A stretch of 64,000 nt of DNA from Prolixibacteraceae bacterium (GCA_009773765.1 WTWZ01000002.1:158821-222820); one strand, 5' to 3'; shown: positions 10,975-20,490, counted from the stretch's first letter. Notes: generated by a model from the sequence alone, not told the origin. Translations and numbers: made by a program.

Positions 10975-12072
10975 CTATTTGTTGTTTTTAAAATCAATAA
11001 CCAATCCATCAGCCAGCCAGTTGGCAACTGCCTGACGGTTATCGGGAATAATAAGCCGTTTAATATCGCGCTGGTGGTTCATGTTTGCCAATTCAATATA
11101 TACACCTGCGGGATACGAATTTTTTAAGACGTACAAATTCCGCGATGTAACCGTACCATGATATCCTCTTCCCGGCTGATGCTCGTTGTATTTGGCATGG
11201 AAAGTTTTTTGCAAAGTTGTTGCGGCTTTTTTCCCGGTTTTGCTTTTTGCGTCGTGATAAAAAAATATGTCGATATTCTCGCCTTTACTCCTTGAATCAA
11301 CATGAATGGATATGAACCGCTGAAAGGATTTTTTATGTTTGCCATATAACTTATTTACTGTATTTACCCTTTGTTGCAGTCGTTTTACATGATTAAGCGG
11401 AATAGGTAGGTTAGGATAGCAAACCTCGTCTTTATCGGCCTTTAAAAAACTTACATCACGAATCCCGTCATTTTTGTCAATCGTAATCATATAAACTGTA
11501 GCGCCCCGCACCATCAGGTTCCGGGCCAGCCTGAGTGTGACGTCGTAAGCATATTCATCTTCACAAACTACATTTCCCTGATAATTTCCCATGGCGCCAG
11601 GGTCGGGGCCGCCATGACCGGATTTCAGATAGTAAACAGCACCTTTTAATTCGTTGCTTTTAATTTCAACATTGGCATATTTCGACCCGAAAATATCATA
11701 ACGCATTGTTTTACCGGCTGCCAACGGGGCTGTTTTTGTCCCGGTTGGCGATAGGGTTGGCGTTGTTGCAGCAAGTTCTTCACCAACACTTTGAACAGTT
11801 ATTTTACTCTCAGCATCAGGTAGCCTGTATTTAACACCGATGAGCAAAGTGTTGTCCTTGCCAATCCTTGTTTTGTTGAGCTCAATAAATGCGTTGGTGT
11901 ATTTCGCGGGGTCTAATCCATTGTTTCTAAGTATTTTATGTATCCCATCGCCGTTTTTTGCAACAATTTCCCTGCTTTGGGCAAACAAAAAATTTGGCGA
12001 TAAAATCGATATTAAAATTGCCGTTAATATAAATAGGGTAAATATTTTTATATGTATGTTTGAACTGTGCAT
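10975..12072 (-). CDS. N-acetylmuramoyl-L-alanine amidase (Amidase_3)
   Basis: A 365-residue exported protein (signal peptide ending near FAQS). Residues 35-90 look like a LysM-type or substrate-recognition module (NGDGIHKILRNNGLDPAKY). The zinc amidase domain carries the expected residues: His153 in SGHGGPDPGAMG, Glu171 in CEDEYAYD, His257 in ISIHVDS and the catalytic Glu327 in VYIELANMNH. It cleaves the amide between MurNAc and L-Ala in peptidoglycan, in the periplasm. A Ser/Thr/Pro linker (about 100-115) separates the domains. It is divergent from the 5'-nucleotidase genes. Confidence 0.85.
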   Translation of the reverse strand: MHSSNIHIKIFTLFILTAILISILSPNFLFAQSREIVAKNGDGIHKILRNNGLDPAKYTNAFIELNKTRIGKDNTLLIGVKYRLPDAESKITVQSVGEELAATTPTLSPTGTKTAPLAAGKTMRYDIFGSKYANVEIKSNELKGAVYYLKSGHGGPDPGAMGNYQGNVVCEDEYAYDVTLRLARNLMVRGATVYMITIDKNDGIRDVSFLKADKDEVCYPNLPIPLNHVKRLQQRVNTVNKLYGKHKKSFQRFISIHVDSRSKGENIDIFFYHDAKSKTGKKAATTLQKTFHAKYNEHQPGRGYHGTVTSRNLYVLKNSYPAGVYIELANMNHQRDIKRLIIPDNRQAVANWLADGLVIDFKNNK

Positions 12073-12142
12073 AAAAATACAATTGCTGTTTTTTATTATT
12101 GTTGGCTAAAATAAGTGTAATTTTTATAATAGTTAATTCAAA

Positions 12143-12907
12143 ATGAATGGACATTTCAGCAAGTTACTGTTGATAACTTGGGCCATACTTGCATTTTCAT
12201 GTAAACCGAACCTGATTTTAACCGAAGTTAAAACAAACAATTTAACAGTAGCCGAAAATTCATCGTTGTTAGATAGTCAAATAGTGTTTCAATATCTTCC
12301 GTTTAAAAATATACTTGAAAAAGATATGAAACGTGTGATTTCGTTTTCAGAAAAGGAAATGGTAAAAGGGAGGCCCGAAAGTGGGCTCACCAATTTGCTT
12401 GCTGATTTGGTCCTGGAAGAAGGACAAAAGGAAGCAGTCCGCCTGAATCTTCAGATTGAGCCTGTTGTTTCGTTTTTTAATTATGGCGGAATAAGGACAT
12501 GGCTGCCAAAAGGCGAAATTACAGTTGGTAAAATTTTTGAATTAATGCCTTTCGAAAACGAAATGGTTTTTATTCAGCTTACCGGCACACAGTTGCAGCA
12601 ATTTTACGATATTGTGGCCTCAAAAGGCGGCGATAGCGTTGGTGGTGTGCGGTTTGTTATTTCGAATGGCAAAGCAAAAAATATAATGATTGAGGGAGAA
12701 ATGCTTGATTCAGCTTCGATATACTGGATGGTGACCAACGATTATTCAGCCAGCGGCGGCGATGATTTGGCGGTTTTTACCCAACGGTTGAAATTGATAA
12801 CCTCTGGCAAAAAAATACGGGATATCATCATTTCAAATTTTGAAGGACGGAAAATCAGGGGCGTAAATTTAACGGAAACCTTAGACGGGAGGATTACAAA
12901 TGAATAG
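12143..12907 (+). CDS. 5'-nucleotidase C-terminal domain protein, lipoprotein
   Basis: This 254-residue protein has a lipoprotein signal (WAILAFSC) and only the C-terminal, substrate-specificity domain of the UshA-type 5'-nucleotidases. Diagnostic segments are GRPESGLTNLLADLVLEEG, FNYGGIRTWLPKGEIT, FELMPFENEMVFIQLTG and TNDYSASGGDD. The catalytic metallophosphatase domain is the next gene, whose start overlaps this stop (ATGAATAG at 12900-12907). Together the two should form one hydrolase of nucleotides or related phosphoesters in the periplasm. The gene order is the reverse of the domain order in the fused enzymes. Confidence 0.85.
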   Translation: MNGHFSKLLLITWAILAFSCKPNLILTEVKTNNLTVAENSSLLDSQIVFQYLPFKNILEKDMKRVISFSEKEMVKGRPESGLTNLLADLVLEEGQKEAVRLNLQIEPVVSFFNYGGIRTWLPKGEITVGKIFELMPFENEMVFIQLTGTQLQQFYDIVASKGGDSVGGVRFVISNGKAKNIMIEGEMLDSASIYWMVTNDYSASGGDDLAVFTQRLKLITSGKKIRDIIISNFEGRKIRGVNLTETLDGRITNE

Positions 12908-13826
12908 GAGGGGATTTATCAGGAATGGGTTAGCCGGGATAGCCGGTTTAAGTTTAGGGGCGGCGCCATTCAATTTGCTGGCCGGCAGCGATTTTACCAC
13001 TATTTCAATCATGCACACCAACGATCTGCATTGTCATATTGAACCTCTTTCGGGCGGCAGCGGGAATGTTGCCGGGCACGGTGGGTTGGCACGCATTTCG
13101 GAAATGGTAAAACGCGTTAAAGCTGAAAACCCCAATACCCTTCTCTTCGATGCCGGGGATATATTTCAGGGAACGCCTTATTACAACTATTTTAAGGGCG
13201 AACTGATGCTGCAATTGATGAGCGCAGTTGGTTACGATGCCGCAACCATGGGAAACCATGAGTTTGACGATGGTTTGGAAGGAATTGCAGAGTCTCTTCA
13301 TGCTGCAAAATTCCCGTTTATTTGTTCCAATTACGATTTTTCAAATACCATGCTTGCCGATAAATTTCCGCGATGGAAAATTTTTAAACGCGATGGGATA
13401 AAAATTGGGGTTTACGGATTGGGCATCGAATTAAAAGGTTTGGTTGCCAACAAAAACTTTGGAAATACCATTTACAGCGATCCGTTGAAAACTGCGCTCG
13501 AAATGGAGCCATTCCTGAAATTTGAACATAAATGCGATTTGGTGGTTTGCCTGTCGCACCTCGGTTTGCGATACCGTGGCAACAAAATCAGCGATATGGT
13601 TTTGGCAGCGGAAACATCTTTAACCGATCTGGTTATTGGAGGGCATACCCACTCTTTTCTCGAAAAACCAATAATTGAAAAAAATAAGGCAGGTAACCAG
13701 GTCGTTGTGAATCAGGCTGCCAGCTATGGACGGGTTTTGGGGAAAATCGATTTTGTTTTTGAACGGACCAAAAAGAAAAGGAAAGTTGCTGCTACTGAAA
13801 ATAAAATTGCAGGAAATGAAGCGTAA
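12900..13826 (+). CDS. 5'-nucleotidase metallophosphatase domain protein
   Basis: A 308-residue protein with a Tat-like start (MNRRGFIRNGLAGIAGLSLG) and the catalytic domain of UshA-type 5'-nucleotidases. Metal motifs are present in order: MHTNDLHCHIEP, LFDAGDIFQG, MGNHEFDDG, LSHLGLRYRG and IGGHTHSFLEKP. It lacks the C-terminal domain, which is encoded by the overlapping upstream gene, so the two products probably associate in the periplasm. The stop overlaps the lnt start by 11 bp, which suggests one transcript for all three genes. Confidence 0.88.
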   Translation: MNRRGFIRNGLAGIAGLSLGAAPFNLLAGSDFTTISIMHTNDLHCHIEPLSGGSGNVAGHGGLARISEMVKRVKAENPNTLLFDAGDIFQGTPYYNYFKGELMLQLMSAVGYDAATMGNHEFDDGLEGIAESLHAAKFPFICSNYDFSNTMLADKFPRWKIFKRDGIKIGVYGLGIELKGLVANKNFGNTIYSDPLKTALEMEPFLKFEHKCDLVVCLSHLGLRYRGNKISDMVLAAETSLTDLVIGGHTHSFLEKPIIEKNKAGNQVVVNQAASYGRVLGKIDFVFERTKKKRKVAATENKIAGNEA

Positions 13827-15426
13827 TACCCGCATTTTACTCTCTCTTGTATCAGGGGTATTGCTTAGTCTGGCATGGCTTGGCTTACCCGGGTGGACAC
13901 TTTTTATTGCGTTTGTGCCGCTACTTTATCTCGACCATTTTTTTACCGAAAGAAAATCCGAATTCCGGGGCGTTTCGTTTTGGAGCCACTCTTTTCTTGC
14001 CTTTTTTATCTGGAATATCCTCACTACCTGGTGGATTGTGCATGCAACTGCCGCTGGCGCAGTAATGGCAATTGTAACAAACTCGTTCCTAATGTCGTTA
14101 ACCTTTTGGCTGGCGCACATTGCACGGCGCAATTACAAATCGGACCTGGGTTATATTGCAATAGTTGTTTTCTGGATTTCATTTGAATATTTTCATTTTC
14201 ACTGGGATATTGAGTGGCCGTGGCTGACCCTGGGAAACGGTTTTGCCAACAATGTAAAAATGGTGCAGTGGTATGAATACACAGGTTTTATAGGAGGTAC
14301 GCTTTGGGTGCTTGTAATTAATATCCTGATTTTTAAACTGGTTTTAAACTGGCTGCAAAAACGAACTTTCAGAGAATCTGTTTATCTGCTTTCAGCAATT
14401 GTAATTTTACTTGTTGCTCCGGTTTCATTTTCACTTTATAAATATTATACGTATGTTGAAAAGGAAAACCCACGAAATATCGTTGTTGTTCAGCCCAATA
14501 TTGATCCCTATTCCGAAAGTTACGATGCACAGGCCGAGAATGAAAAACTACAGAAATTTTTAAACCTGGCCGCCACGAAAGCAGATAATGAAACCGATTT
14601 TATCATCGGGCCGGAAACATTGTTTGAAAATCCCTGGTTTTGGAACGAAGATCAATTGCACACCAACACGAAGTTGTTTCAGTTATCAGGTTTTTTACAA
14701 AATTATCCCAATGCCGAAATGGTTTTTGGGGTTTCGTCATATAAAACCTATCCCGATAAAAAAAGCGCCCCGCCTACTGCCCGGACCAGAAACGACATAA
14801 CTTACGACATGTTCAATACTGCCATTTTTCTTGGAAATAACGGGGAAACTCAAATTTATCACAAATCAATTCTGGTGGTGGGGGTGGAGAAAATGCCATT
14901 TGCCAGATACCTTGGTTTTTTAGGCGATTTGGTAATTAATATTGGTGGGACATCAAACAGTTTGGGGCGGCAGGAAGAACCAACCAATTTTATCACCAAG
15001 GACAAGGTTGAAGTAGCCCCGGTTATTTGTTACGAATCGGTTTTTGGCGAATTTGTTACGAAATATGTGCAAAAAGGCGCCCAAATGATTTTTATTATCA
15101 CCAACGACGGATGGTGGAAAAATACGCCCGGCTATCACCAGCACCTCTCGTTTGCAAGGTTGCGCGCTATCGAAACCCGGCGGAGCATTGCACGTTCGGC
15201 CAATACCGGTATTTCGTGTTTTATAAATCAGCGCGGCGATGTTTTGCAGGCAACTGACTGGTGGGTTGAGGCTGCCATTAAAGGAACAATTAATGCCAAT
15301 GATAAAATTACGTTTTATGTGAAGTTTGGCGATTATATTGCGCGTATTTCATTGCTTATAAGTGGGTTGCTCGTTTTGCAACTGCTGTCGGTCTGGGCGG
15401 TGAGAAAAAAGGCCCAGGTTAAATAA
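13816..15426 (+). CDS. lnt: Apolipoprotein N-acyltransferase Lnt
   Basis: Lnt adds the third acyl chain to the N-terminal Cys of lipoproteins in the inner membrane. The chosen start at 13816 (MKRNTRILLSL) gives 536 residues, the normal size, with six to eight membrane segments before a periplasmic CN-hydrolase domain. The catalytic triad is Glu267 (IGPETLFENPWFW), Lys350 (IYHKSILVVGVE) and Cys405 (APVICYESVFGEF). Translation is probably coupled to the metallophosphatase gene, whose stop it overlaps by 11 bp. An upstream in-frame start at 13726 would add a non-conserved extension and is rejected. Confidence 0.93.
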   Translation: MKRNTRILLSLVSGVLLSLAWLGLPGWTLFIAFVPLLYLDHFFTERKSEFRGVSFWSHSFLAFFIWNILTTWWIVHATAAGAVMAIVTNSFLMSLTFWLAHIARRNYKSDLGYIAIVVFWISFEYFHFHWDIEWPWLTLGNGFANNVKMVQWYEYTGFIGGTLWVLVINILIFKLVLNWLQKRTFRESVYLLSAIVILLVAPVSFSLYKYYTYVEKENPRNIVVVQPNIDPYSESYDAQAENEKLQKFLNLAATKADNETDFIIGPETLFENPWFWNEDQLHTNTKLFQLSGFLQNYPNAEMVFGVSSYKTYPDKKSAPPTARTRNDITYDMFNTAIFLGNNGETQIYHKSILVVGVEKMPFARYLGFLGDLVINIGGTSNSLGRQEEPTNFITKDKVEVAPVICYESVFGEFVTKYVQKGAQMIFIITNDGWWKNTPGYHQHLSFARLRAIETRRSIARSANTGISCFINQRGDVLQATDWWVEAAIKGTINANDKITFYVKFGDYIARISLLISGLLVLQLLSVWAVRKKAQVK

Positions 15427-15452
15427 TTCAACCAGCCTTCTGTTTTTTTAAC

Positions 15453-15460
15453 TATATTTG
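15453..15460 (+). promoter_or_regulatory. Candidate Bacteroidota -7 element
   Basis: TATATTTG matches TAnnTTTG and lies 17 bp before the start at 15478. No convincing -33 element is seen. Confidence 0.45.
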
Positions 15461-15477
15461 TGTAGAAACGAACCGTT

Positions 15478-15747
15478 ATGAACAGCCCGGAAATAAAAAC
15501 TTTTATCAGAAAAAACAGCAGCCTTTTCTGGTATATTCCCGAAGATAAAAAAGAAGAGATCAGCGAAGATATCTTGGTGGAGTTTATTCTGAATTACGGG
15601 ACATTGGAAGATGTAAAAGAGTTGTTCAGTATAATGGGCATTAAAGAAGTTGCAAGTGTTTTTTATCAGGCACAAGGTCGAAAAAAACTGAATTACTATC
15701 CGGAGATATATAACTTTTTTAACTTGTTTTTTCAAAAATATGCATAG
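15478..15747 (+). CDS. Small antitoxin-like partner of AbiEii-type nucleotidyltransferase
   Basis: An 89-residue protein (MNSPEIKTFIRKNSSLFWYI at the start) that overlaps the nucleotidyltransferase gene by 8 bp. It is acidic in its first half and appears helical. Proteins of this size and start pattern (KNSSLFWYxPEDKKExIS) commonly precede AbiEii-family genes in Bacteroidota and are presumed antitoxins or adaptors. I see no classical helix-turn-helix. Coupling to the next gene is the main evidence for its role. Confidence 0.6.
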   Translation: MNSPEIKTFIRKNSSLFWYIPEDKKEEISEDILVEFILNYGTLEDVKELFSIMGIKEVASVFYQAQGRKKLNYYPEIYNFFNLFFQKYA

Positions 15748-16351
15748 AGAAATTCTCAGTATCGAACAAATAAAACTATTGCCACTTGTCAAAAACTTTT
15801 ACCGTGAGTTTTACATGGTAGGAGGCACCGCAATTGCGCTCCAAATAGGACATCGGCGCTCGATAGATTTCGATTTGTTTAAGAATAAACCCATCAGGCC
15901 AAAATCAATAATATCAAAAATATCAGATTCAGGATTAACCTATGCTGTTACACGGAGAGTGACTGAACAGCTAAATGTTACGATTTCTGACGTTAAATTT
16001 ACATTTTACGAATATCCATTCAGGATTGAAACTCCTCTAAATTTTGAATCTGTAATAAGAATACCTGAATTAATCGATTTGGCCGCCATGAAGGCTTATG
16101 CATTGGGGCGTCGTTCAAAATGGAAAGATTATGTTGATATTTATTTTTTATTGCGCGATCATTTCTCAGTTGAACAGATTTCATCACGGGCAAGTCAAAT
16201 TTATGGGCAGTTGTTTTCTTCAAAACAGTTTCGGTCACAACTTAGCTATTATGCCGATATCAACTATTCAGAACCCGTTGAATATCTGGTTCCCGCTCCA
16301 TCCGATGACGAAATCAAACAGTTTTTAATCGATAAGGCGATTGAAATATAA
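15740..16351 (+). CDS. AbiEii/AbiGii-family nucleotidyltransferase toxin
   Basis: A 203-residue protein with the minimal nucleotidyltransferase signature GGTAIALQIGHRRSIDFDLF (GG, then D-x-D), followed by a helical region with DLAAMKAYALGRRSKWKDYVD, the conserved K/D-rich block of AbiEii proteins. AbiEii enzymes are toxins that transfer nucleotides to targets such as tRNA acceptor ends and support phage abortive infection. Here the partner is the small upstream gene rather than a standard AbiEi with a wing-helix domain. Phage defence is inference. Confidence 0.75.
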   Translation: MHREILSIEQIKLLPLVKNFYREFYMVGGTAIALQIGHRRSIDFDLFKNKPIRPKSIISKISDSGLTYAVTRRVTEQLNVTISDVKFTFYEYPFRIETPLNFESVIRIPELIDLAAMKAYALGRRSKWKDYVDIYFLLRDHFSVEQISSRASQIYGQLFSSKQFRSQLSYYADINYSEPVEYLVPAPSDDEIKQFLIDKAIEI

Positions 16352-16366
16352 ATTTGTTCTTTTCGC

Positions 16367-16374
16367 TATATTTG
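16367..16374 (+). promoter_or_regulatory. Candidate Bacteroidota -7 element
   Basis: TATATTTG matches TAnnTTTG, 12 bp before the start of the MazF-pair antitoxin gene at 16387, suggesting separate transcription from the AbiEii pair. Confidence 0.45.
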
Positions 16375-16386
16375 TAAAAAAAGAAA

Positions 16387-16608
16387 ATGTTTGCAGTACG
16401 GGGAATATACGATGGGAAAAAGGTGAAAATTACCGACAGGATTTCCGAAAAGAAGAGATATAGGGTTGTTGTAACTTTTATTGAAGAGTTGCCTTTGGAA
16501 GAAAATGAAATATGCGATTTTGCCTCGCAAACCGAAAGTTTCGATTTTTGGGAGAACAAAGCCGAGGATATTTATCAGGACTATCTTACCAAAAAACCAA
16601 ATAAATAA
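16387..16608 (+). CDS. Antitoxin-like protein of a PemK/MazF pair
   Basis: A 73-residue protein starting MFAVRGIYDGKKVKITDRIS, which resembles the AbrB/Phd-like or DUF2281-type short beta N-terminus seen before MazF genes in this phylum, followed by an acidic region (EELPLEENEICDF) and a C-terminal helix (FDFWENKAEDIYQDYL) suited to wrap a toxin. The TAA overlaps the MazF start by one base (TAATG). DNA binding is not evident. Confidence 0.6.
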   Translation: MFAVRGIYDGKKVKITDRISEKKRYRVVVTFIEELPLEENEICDFASQTESFDFWENKAEDIYQDYLTKKPNK

Positions 16609-16934
16609 TGAGAATTGGTGAAATTATTTTAATTCCATTTCCCTTTTCAGAATTGAATAAAACCAAGGTAAGGCCTGCGGTTGTTATAACCGAAACCAAA
16701 GACAAATACAAAGATTTGGTTGTTTCTGCAATCAGTTCAGTTGTACCAAAAAATTTATCAGAAAGAGAATTTGTTATTGAATCAGGTAATATGAACAATC
16801 TTCGTGTAAATTCAATCGTTAAAACCGACCGTATTGTAACGGTAAAACGAAATGAAATGATTGCTGAATTGGGAAAACTCACAGGCAAGGAACTTCAAAC
16901 GTTTAAATCCATTTTAACCGAAATGATTCGTTAG
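16608..16934 (+). CDS. PemK/MazF-family endoribonuclease toxin
   Basis: A 108-residue protein of the normal MazF size. The SH3-like barrel is marked by GEIILIPFPFSELNKTKVRP, followed by AVVITETK, SAISSVVP, SIVKTDRIVTVKRNEM and a C-terminal helix. The Arg of KVRPAVV and the Thr/Asp in the TDR segment match positions used by MazF enzymes to cut mRNA. It is coupled by TAATG to the upstream antitoxin-like gene. Confidence 0.85.
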   Translation: MRIGEIILIPFPFSELNKTKVRPAVVITETKDKYKDLVVSAISSVVPKNLSEREFVIESGNMNNLRVNSIVKTDRIVTVKRNEMIAELGKLTGKELQTFKSILTEMIR

Positions 16935-17122
16935 TCTGATTTCGCAGAAAATCTATATCGGGAACAATCCTTAATATTATTGTTTGCTTTAATTATCTGT
17001 TAAATCCCCTTAACCTGACAATCCTCAATAATTTTCATCGAATCAGTTTGTTCTTTTGCGCCCGCTAAAATTAAAATTTACCGGAAATCATTTATTTTGC
17101 GATGTTTACAGAAATTATTCAA

Positions 17123-17980
17123 ATGAAACCAAAATTGGCTACCGTTATTAAGGATTACTCAATTATCACTTTCGGGCTGCTTTTGTATGTTTTGGGGTGG
17201 CAATTATTTCTGATACCTGCCAAAATTACCGGGGGCGGTGTGAGTGGTTTTGCAGCCGTGGTTTACTTTGCCACAAAAATCCCGATTAGCGCTACTTTTC
17301 TGGTTATTAATGCTATTTTGGTTTTGATTGCCATCAAAATTCTTGGGGCCAGTTTTGGGGTAAAAACTATTTACAGTATTGCCGCTTTATCAGTGTTCTT
17401 CGCGATCTTTCAGAACATTCTGGAAAAACCGCTGGTTGACGACACTTTTCTTTCGGCTGTTTTGGGTGGAATGGCAGGCGGAATTGGCCTTGGAATTGTT
17501 TTTTCGCGCGGGGGCAGCACCGGTGGCACCGATATTTTTGCCATGATCATCATGAAATACCGCAACATCAGCCCGGGAAAAATAATCATGCTCTGCGATG
17601 TTGTAATTATTGCTTCTTCCTACTTTGTTTTTCAGTCGCCCGAAAAACTGGTTTACGGTTATGTTTCTATGTGGGTGGTTTCCTATTCGCTCGATTCGTT
17701 CCTGAGCGGGGCCAACCGGAGCGCACAAATGTTTATTTTTTCAGCGAAATATGAAGAAATTGCCGACTTTATCACCCGTGATGCTTATCGTGGGGTAACT
17801 GTTTTCGACGGGGTGGGCTGGTACTCCAAAGAAAATATCAAAATCGTAATTTCGATTGTCCGCAAAAAGGAAACCAGCGCCATTTTTCGCAAAATCAAGG
17901 AAATTGATCCCAACGCTTTTATCTCCATGGGGAGTGTGATGGGCGTTTACGGGCAGGGATTTGAAAAACTGAAGTTATAA
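17123..17980 (+). CDS. YitT-family membrane protein (DUF161/DUF2179)
   Basis: About 285 residues from ATG 17123 (an ATG at 17102 is also in frame but lies only a few bases from an AT-rich TATTTTG). Five hydrophobic segments are seen, with the family block FLIPAKITGGGVSGFAAVVY and GIVFSRGGSTGGTDI, then a cytoplasmic DUF2179 domain containing RGVTVFDGVGWYSKENIKIV. The biochemical role of YitT proteins is not established; transport is presumed. Confidence 0.8.
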   Translation: MKPKLATVIKDYSIITFGLLLYVLGWQLFLIPAKITGGGVSGFAAVVYFATKIPISATFLVINAILVLIAIKILGASFGVKTIYSIAALSVFFAIFQNILEKPLVDDTFLSAVLGGMAGGIGLGIVFSRGGSTGGTDIFAMIIMKYRNISPGKIIMLCDVVIIASSYFVFQSPEKLVYGYVSMWVVSYSLDSFLSGANRSAQMFIFSAKYEEIADFITRDAYRGVTVFDGVGWYSKENIKIVISIVRKKETSAIFRKIKEIDPNAFISMGSVMGVYGQGFEKLKL

Positions 17981-17997
17981 GAAATTCTAATATTAAA

Positions 17998-19707
17998 TCA
18001 GGAATTCATCGCCAACACCAAATCATTCCCAACTTTAGTAACGGCAGCCAGTTTGTTTTTGGTAAGGCCCTTTATTGAAACATCCCATTTTTTGTTGCTC
18101 AGCCCCGATTTTTCTTTTATTTCGGCCAGTAATACAGGTGATTTTTCTTTTAATAATCCCATCACCAGTTTTTCCTCTTCGGTAAGTTCGATGGGTTTCT
18201 TTTCTGGTTTCATCTGCGGGAAGAAAAGCACATCCTGAATCGATGGGCTATTGGTCATAAACATGGCCAGGCGGTCGATTCCCATTCCCATTCCCGACGT
18301 TGGCGGCATTCCGAATTCCAGCGCACGAAGAAAATCCTGGTCGATAAACATGGCTTCGTCATCACCTTTTTCCGAGAGTTTCATCTGGTCTTCAAAACGT
18401 TCGCGCTGGTCGATCGGGTCGTTTAATTCGGAGTAGGCATTTGCCAGTTCCTTACCGTTCACCATCAACTCGAAACGTTCTGTCAGTTCAGGGTTGTCGC
18501 GGTGTTTTTTGGTCAAAGGGCTCATTTCAACCGGGTAGTCGGTAATAAAAGTGGGTTGAATATAATGGTGTTCGCATTTCCAGCCAAAAATCCCGTCAAT
18601 CAGCTTTCCTTTTCCCATGCTCGGTGTAGTTTCAATGCCGAGTATATCGCAAATTTCGAAAAGTTCCTTTTCTGTTTTTCCGGAAATATCGTAACCAGTG
18701 TGTTCTTTAATGGCATCTGTCATGGTCACACGCGGGTATGGGGTTTTAAAATCTATCGTGTTTTCGCCAACCTGTACTTTTGTTTGTCCGTGCAATGCCA
18801 ACGCCACACGTTCGCAGATTTCCTCTGTGAAACCCATCATCCATTTGTAGTCTTTGTAAGCCACATAAATTTCCATAACCGTAAATTCAGGGTTGTGGGT
18901 GCGGTCCATTCCTTCGTTGCGAAAATCTTTCCCGAACTCGTAAACCCCTTCGAAACCGCCAACAATGAGGCGTTTCAAATACAATTCGTTGGCTATCCGC
19001 AGGTACAGCGAAATGTTAAGCGCATTATGATGGGTAATAAACGGACGTGCAGCAGCACCTCCCGGAATGGGCTGCAGAATGGGTGTTTCAACCTCAAAAT
19101 AGCCGTATTCATTGAACATCTGCCGCATGGTGTTTACGATTTTTGTACGTTTCATAAATACATCTTTCACCTGCGGGTTTACAATCAAATCGACATAGCG
19201 CTGGCGGTAACGTTGCTCGGGATCGGTAAATGCGTCGTAGGTTTTGCCCTCTTTTTCCTTTACAATGGGGAGCGGTCGCAGCGATTTATTGAGAACAGTA
19301 AACTCTTTTACATGAATAGAAGTTTCTCCGGTTTGAGTGATGAAAACAAAGCCCTTGACGCCAATAATATCGCCAATATCGAGCAGTTTTTTAAATATAT
19401 CGTTGTACAGGGTTTTATCTTCGCCGGGGCATATTTCGTCGCGGTTTACATAAATCTGAATTCGCCCGGTGTGATCCTGCAGTTCGGCAAACGAGGCTTT
19501 CCCCATAATCCTGAAACTCATTATCCGTCCGGCCAGAACCACATCCTGGTAATTATTTCTATTAGTGCTGAAATTTTCCTTTATTTCGGTTGAGGTGGCA
19601 TTTATTTTATATTCTGCTGCCGGATATGGATCGATTCCCAGTTCCCGCATTTTCTGCAATGAATTTCTCCTGATTCCTTCCTGTTCGCTTAATTCCTGAT
19701 TGCTCAT
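17998..19707 (-). CDS. lysS: Lysine--tRNA ligase, class II
   Basis: LysRS charges tRNA-Lys with lysine. The 569-residue protein has the N-terminal OB-fold anticodon domain (about 60-150, [18 protein letters not shown]) and a class II core with motif 2 [20 protein letters not shown] and motif 3 [12 protein letters not shown]. The last 70 residues ([20 protein letters not shown] onward) form an extra wing-helix-like extension beyond the roughly 500-residue bacterial norm; such an extension is seen in other Bacteroidales LysRS. Start ATG at 19707. It converges with yitT. Confidence 0.95.
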   Translation of the reverse strand: MSNQELSEQEGIRRNSLQKMRELGIDPYPAAEYKINATSTEIKENFSTNRNNYQDVVLAGRIMSFRIMGKASFAELQDHTGRIQIYVNRDEICPGEDKTLYNDIFKKLLDIGDIIGVKGFVFITQTGETSIHVKEFTVLNKSLRPLPIVKEKEGKTYDAFTDPEQRYRQRYVDLIVNPQVKDVFMKRTKIVNTMRQMFNEYGYFEVETPILQPIPGGAAARPFITHHNALNISLYLRIANELYLKRLIVGGFEGVYEFGKDFRNEGMDRTHNPEFTVMEIYVAYKDYKWMMGFTEEICERVALALHGQTKVQVGENTIDFKTPYPRVTMTDAIKEHTGYDISGKTEKELFEICDILGIETTPSMGKGKLIDGIFGWKCEHHYIQPTFITDYPVEMSPLTKKHRDNPELTERFELMVNGKELANAYSELNDPIDQRERFEDQMKLSEKGDDEAMFIDQDFLRALEFGMPPTSGMGMGIDRLAMFMTNSPSIQDVLFFPQMKPEKKPIELTEEEKLVMGLLKEKSPVLLAEIKEKSGLSNKKWDVSIKGLTKNKLAAVTKVGNDLVLAMNS

Positions 19708-19894
19708 GTTCTTTTTTCAAAAATTTTCGCAAAGATAATAAAAGTAGTGACATTGCTTTTTTGCGGGTAAGCGGTTCGTAATCAGGAGTAAATATTATTT
19801 AATCCAAACAAATCGGAAAGGGTTCAATATAGCCTGTCATTTTATATCTTTACGGCTTGAAGAATTTATTATTCAGAATTAACTGTATTACATC

Positions 19895-20134
19895 ATGAAC
19901 TGGAGATTGTATATTGAAACAAATGATAACGTTTTGTGCGGAAAACCGGTAATTAAAGGAACACGGTTATCGGTAGAGCATATTATTAATTTGCTTGCAT
20001 CCGGTTGGAGTGAAAATCAGATTTTAGAGAATTATCCGCGACTTTCAAAGGAAAGTTTACAGGCAGTTTTTTTGTACATCCAGGATATTATCCAGGATGG
20101 CCTGATTTATGAAAAACCACTAAAAACTGCTTAA
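19895..20134 (+). CDS. DUF433 protein, probable antitoxin
   Basis: A 79-residue DUF433 protein. The hallmarks are CGKPVIKGTRLSVEHIINLL, a helix-turn-helix-like region ASGWSENQILENYPRLSKES and a short C-terminal helix. DUF433 proteins are antitoxins or regulators paired with PIN-like DUF5615 proteins, as here. The TAA overlaps the next ATG by one base (TAATG), so the two are translationally coupled. Confidence 0.8.
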   Translation: MNWRLYIETNDNVLCGKPVIKGTRLSVEHIINLLASGWSENQILENYPRLSKESLQAVFLYIQDIIQDGLIYEKPLKTA

Positions 20135-20490
20135 TGAAACTTTTGGCCAATGAGAATTTCCCTTTGACCAGTGTCAAAATCCTTGAAGAATTGGGGTATG
20201 ATATTACTTACATCGGTACATATTTTTCAGGGATTTCAGATTCGGAAGTTATGCAAATTGCGATTGACGAAAAGAGAACAATTTTGACTTTCGACAGAGA
20301 TTATGGTGAACTGATCTTCAGAAAGGGGTTTAAACCTGAAAAGGGAGTGATTTACCTGCGATGGAATGATTTTAAACCTGATGAACCTGGCAGTTATTTG
20401 CGTGATTTGTTTTTAAAAGGAGAATTTAATTTTGATGGAAAGTTGACAGTAATAAGTGAAAATACAATCAGGCAAAGAAGTTATTTTTAA
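20134..20490 (+). CDS. DUF5615 PIN-like protein, probable toxin
   Basis: A 118-residue PIN-like protein. The first strand is MKLLANENFPLTSVKILEEL, with later acidic residues in ISDSEVMQIA and the strongly conserved TILTFDRDYGELIF. In many members the first motif is LLADEN; here Asn6 replaces that Asp, while Glu7 is kept, so activity cannot be assumed. It is coupled to the DUF433 gene. Presumed ribonuclease toxin of a type II pair; the target is unknown. Confidence 0.75.
   Translation: MKLLANENFPLTSVKILEELGYDITYIGTYFSGISDSEVMQIAIDEKRTILTFDRDYGELIFRKGFKPEKGVIYLRWNDFKPDEPGSYLRDLFLKGEFNFDGKLTVISENTIRQRSYF

Noticed and set aside
18502..19593. A 363-codon open frame antisense to lysS
   Set aside because: It lies wholly within the well-conserved lysS gene, has no recognisable domain, and its composition follows from the codon use of the sense gene.
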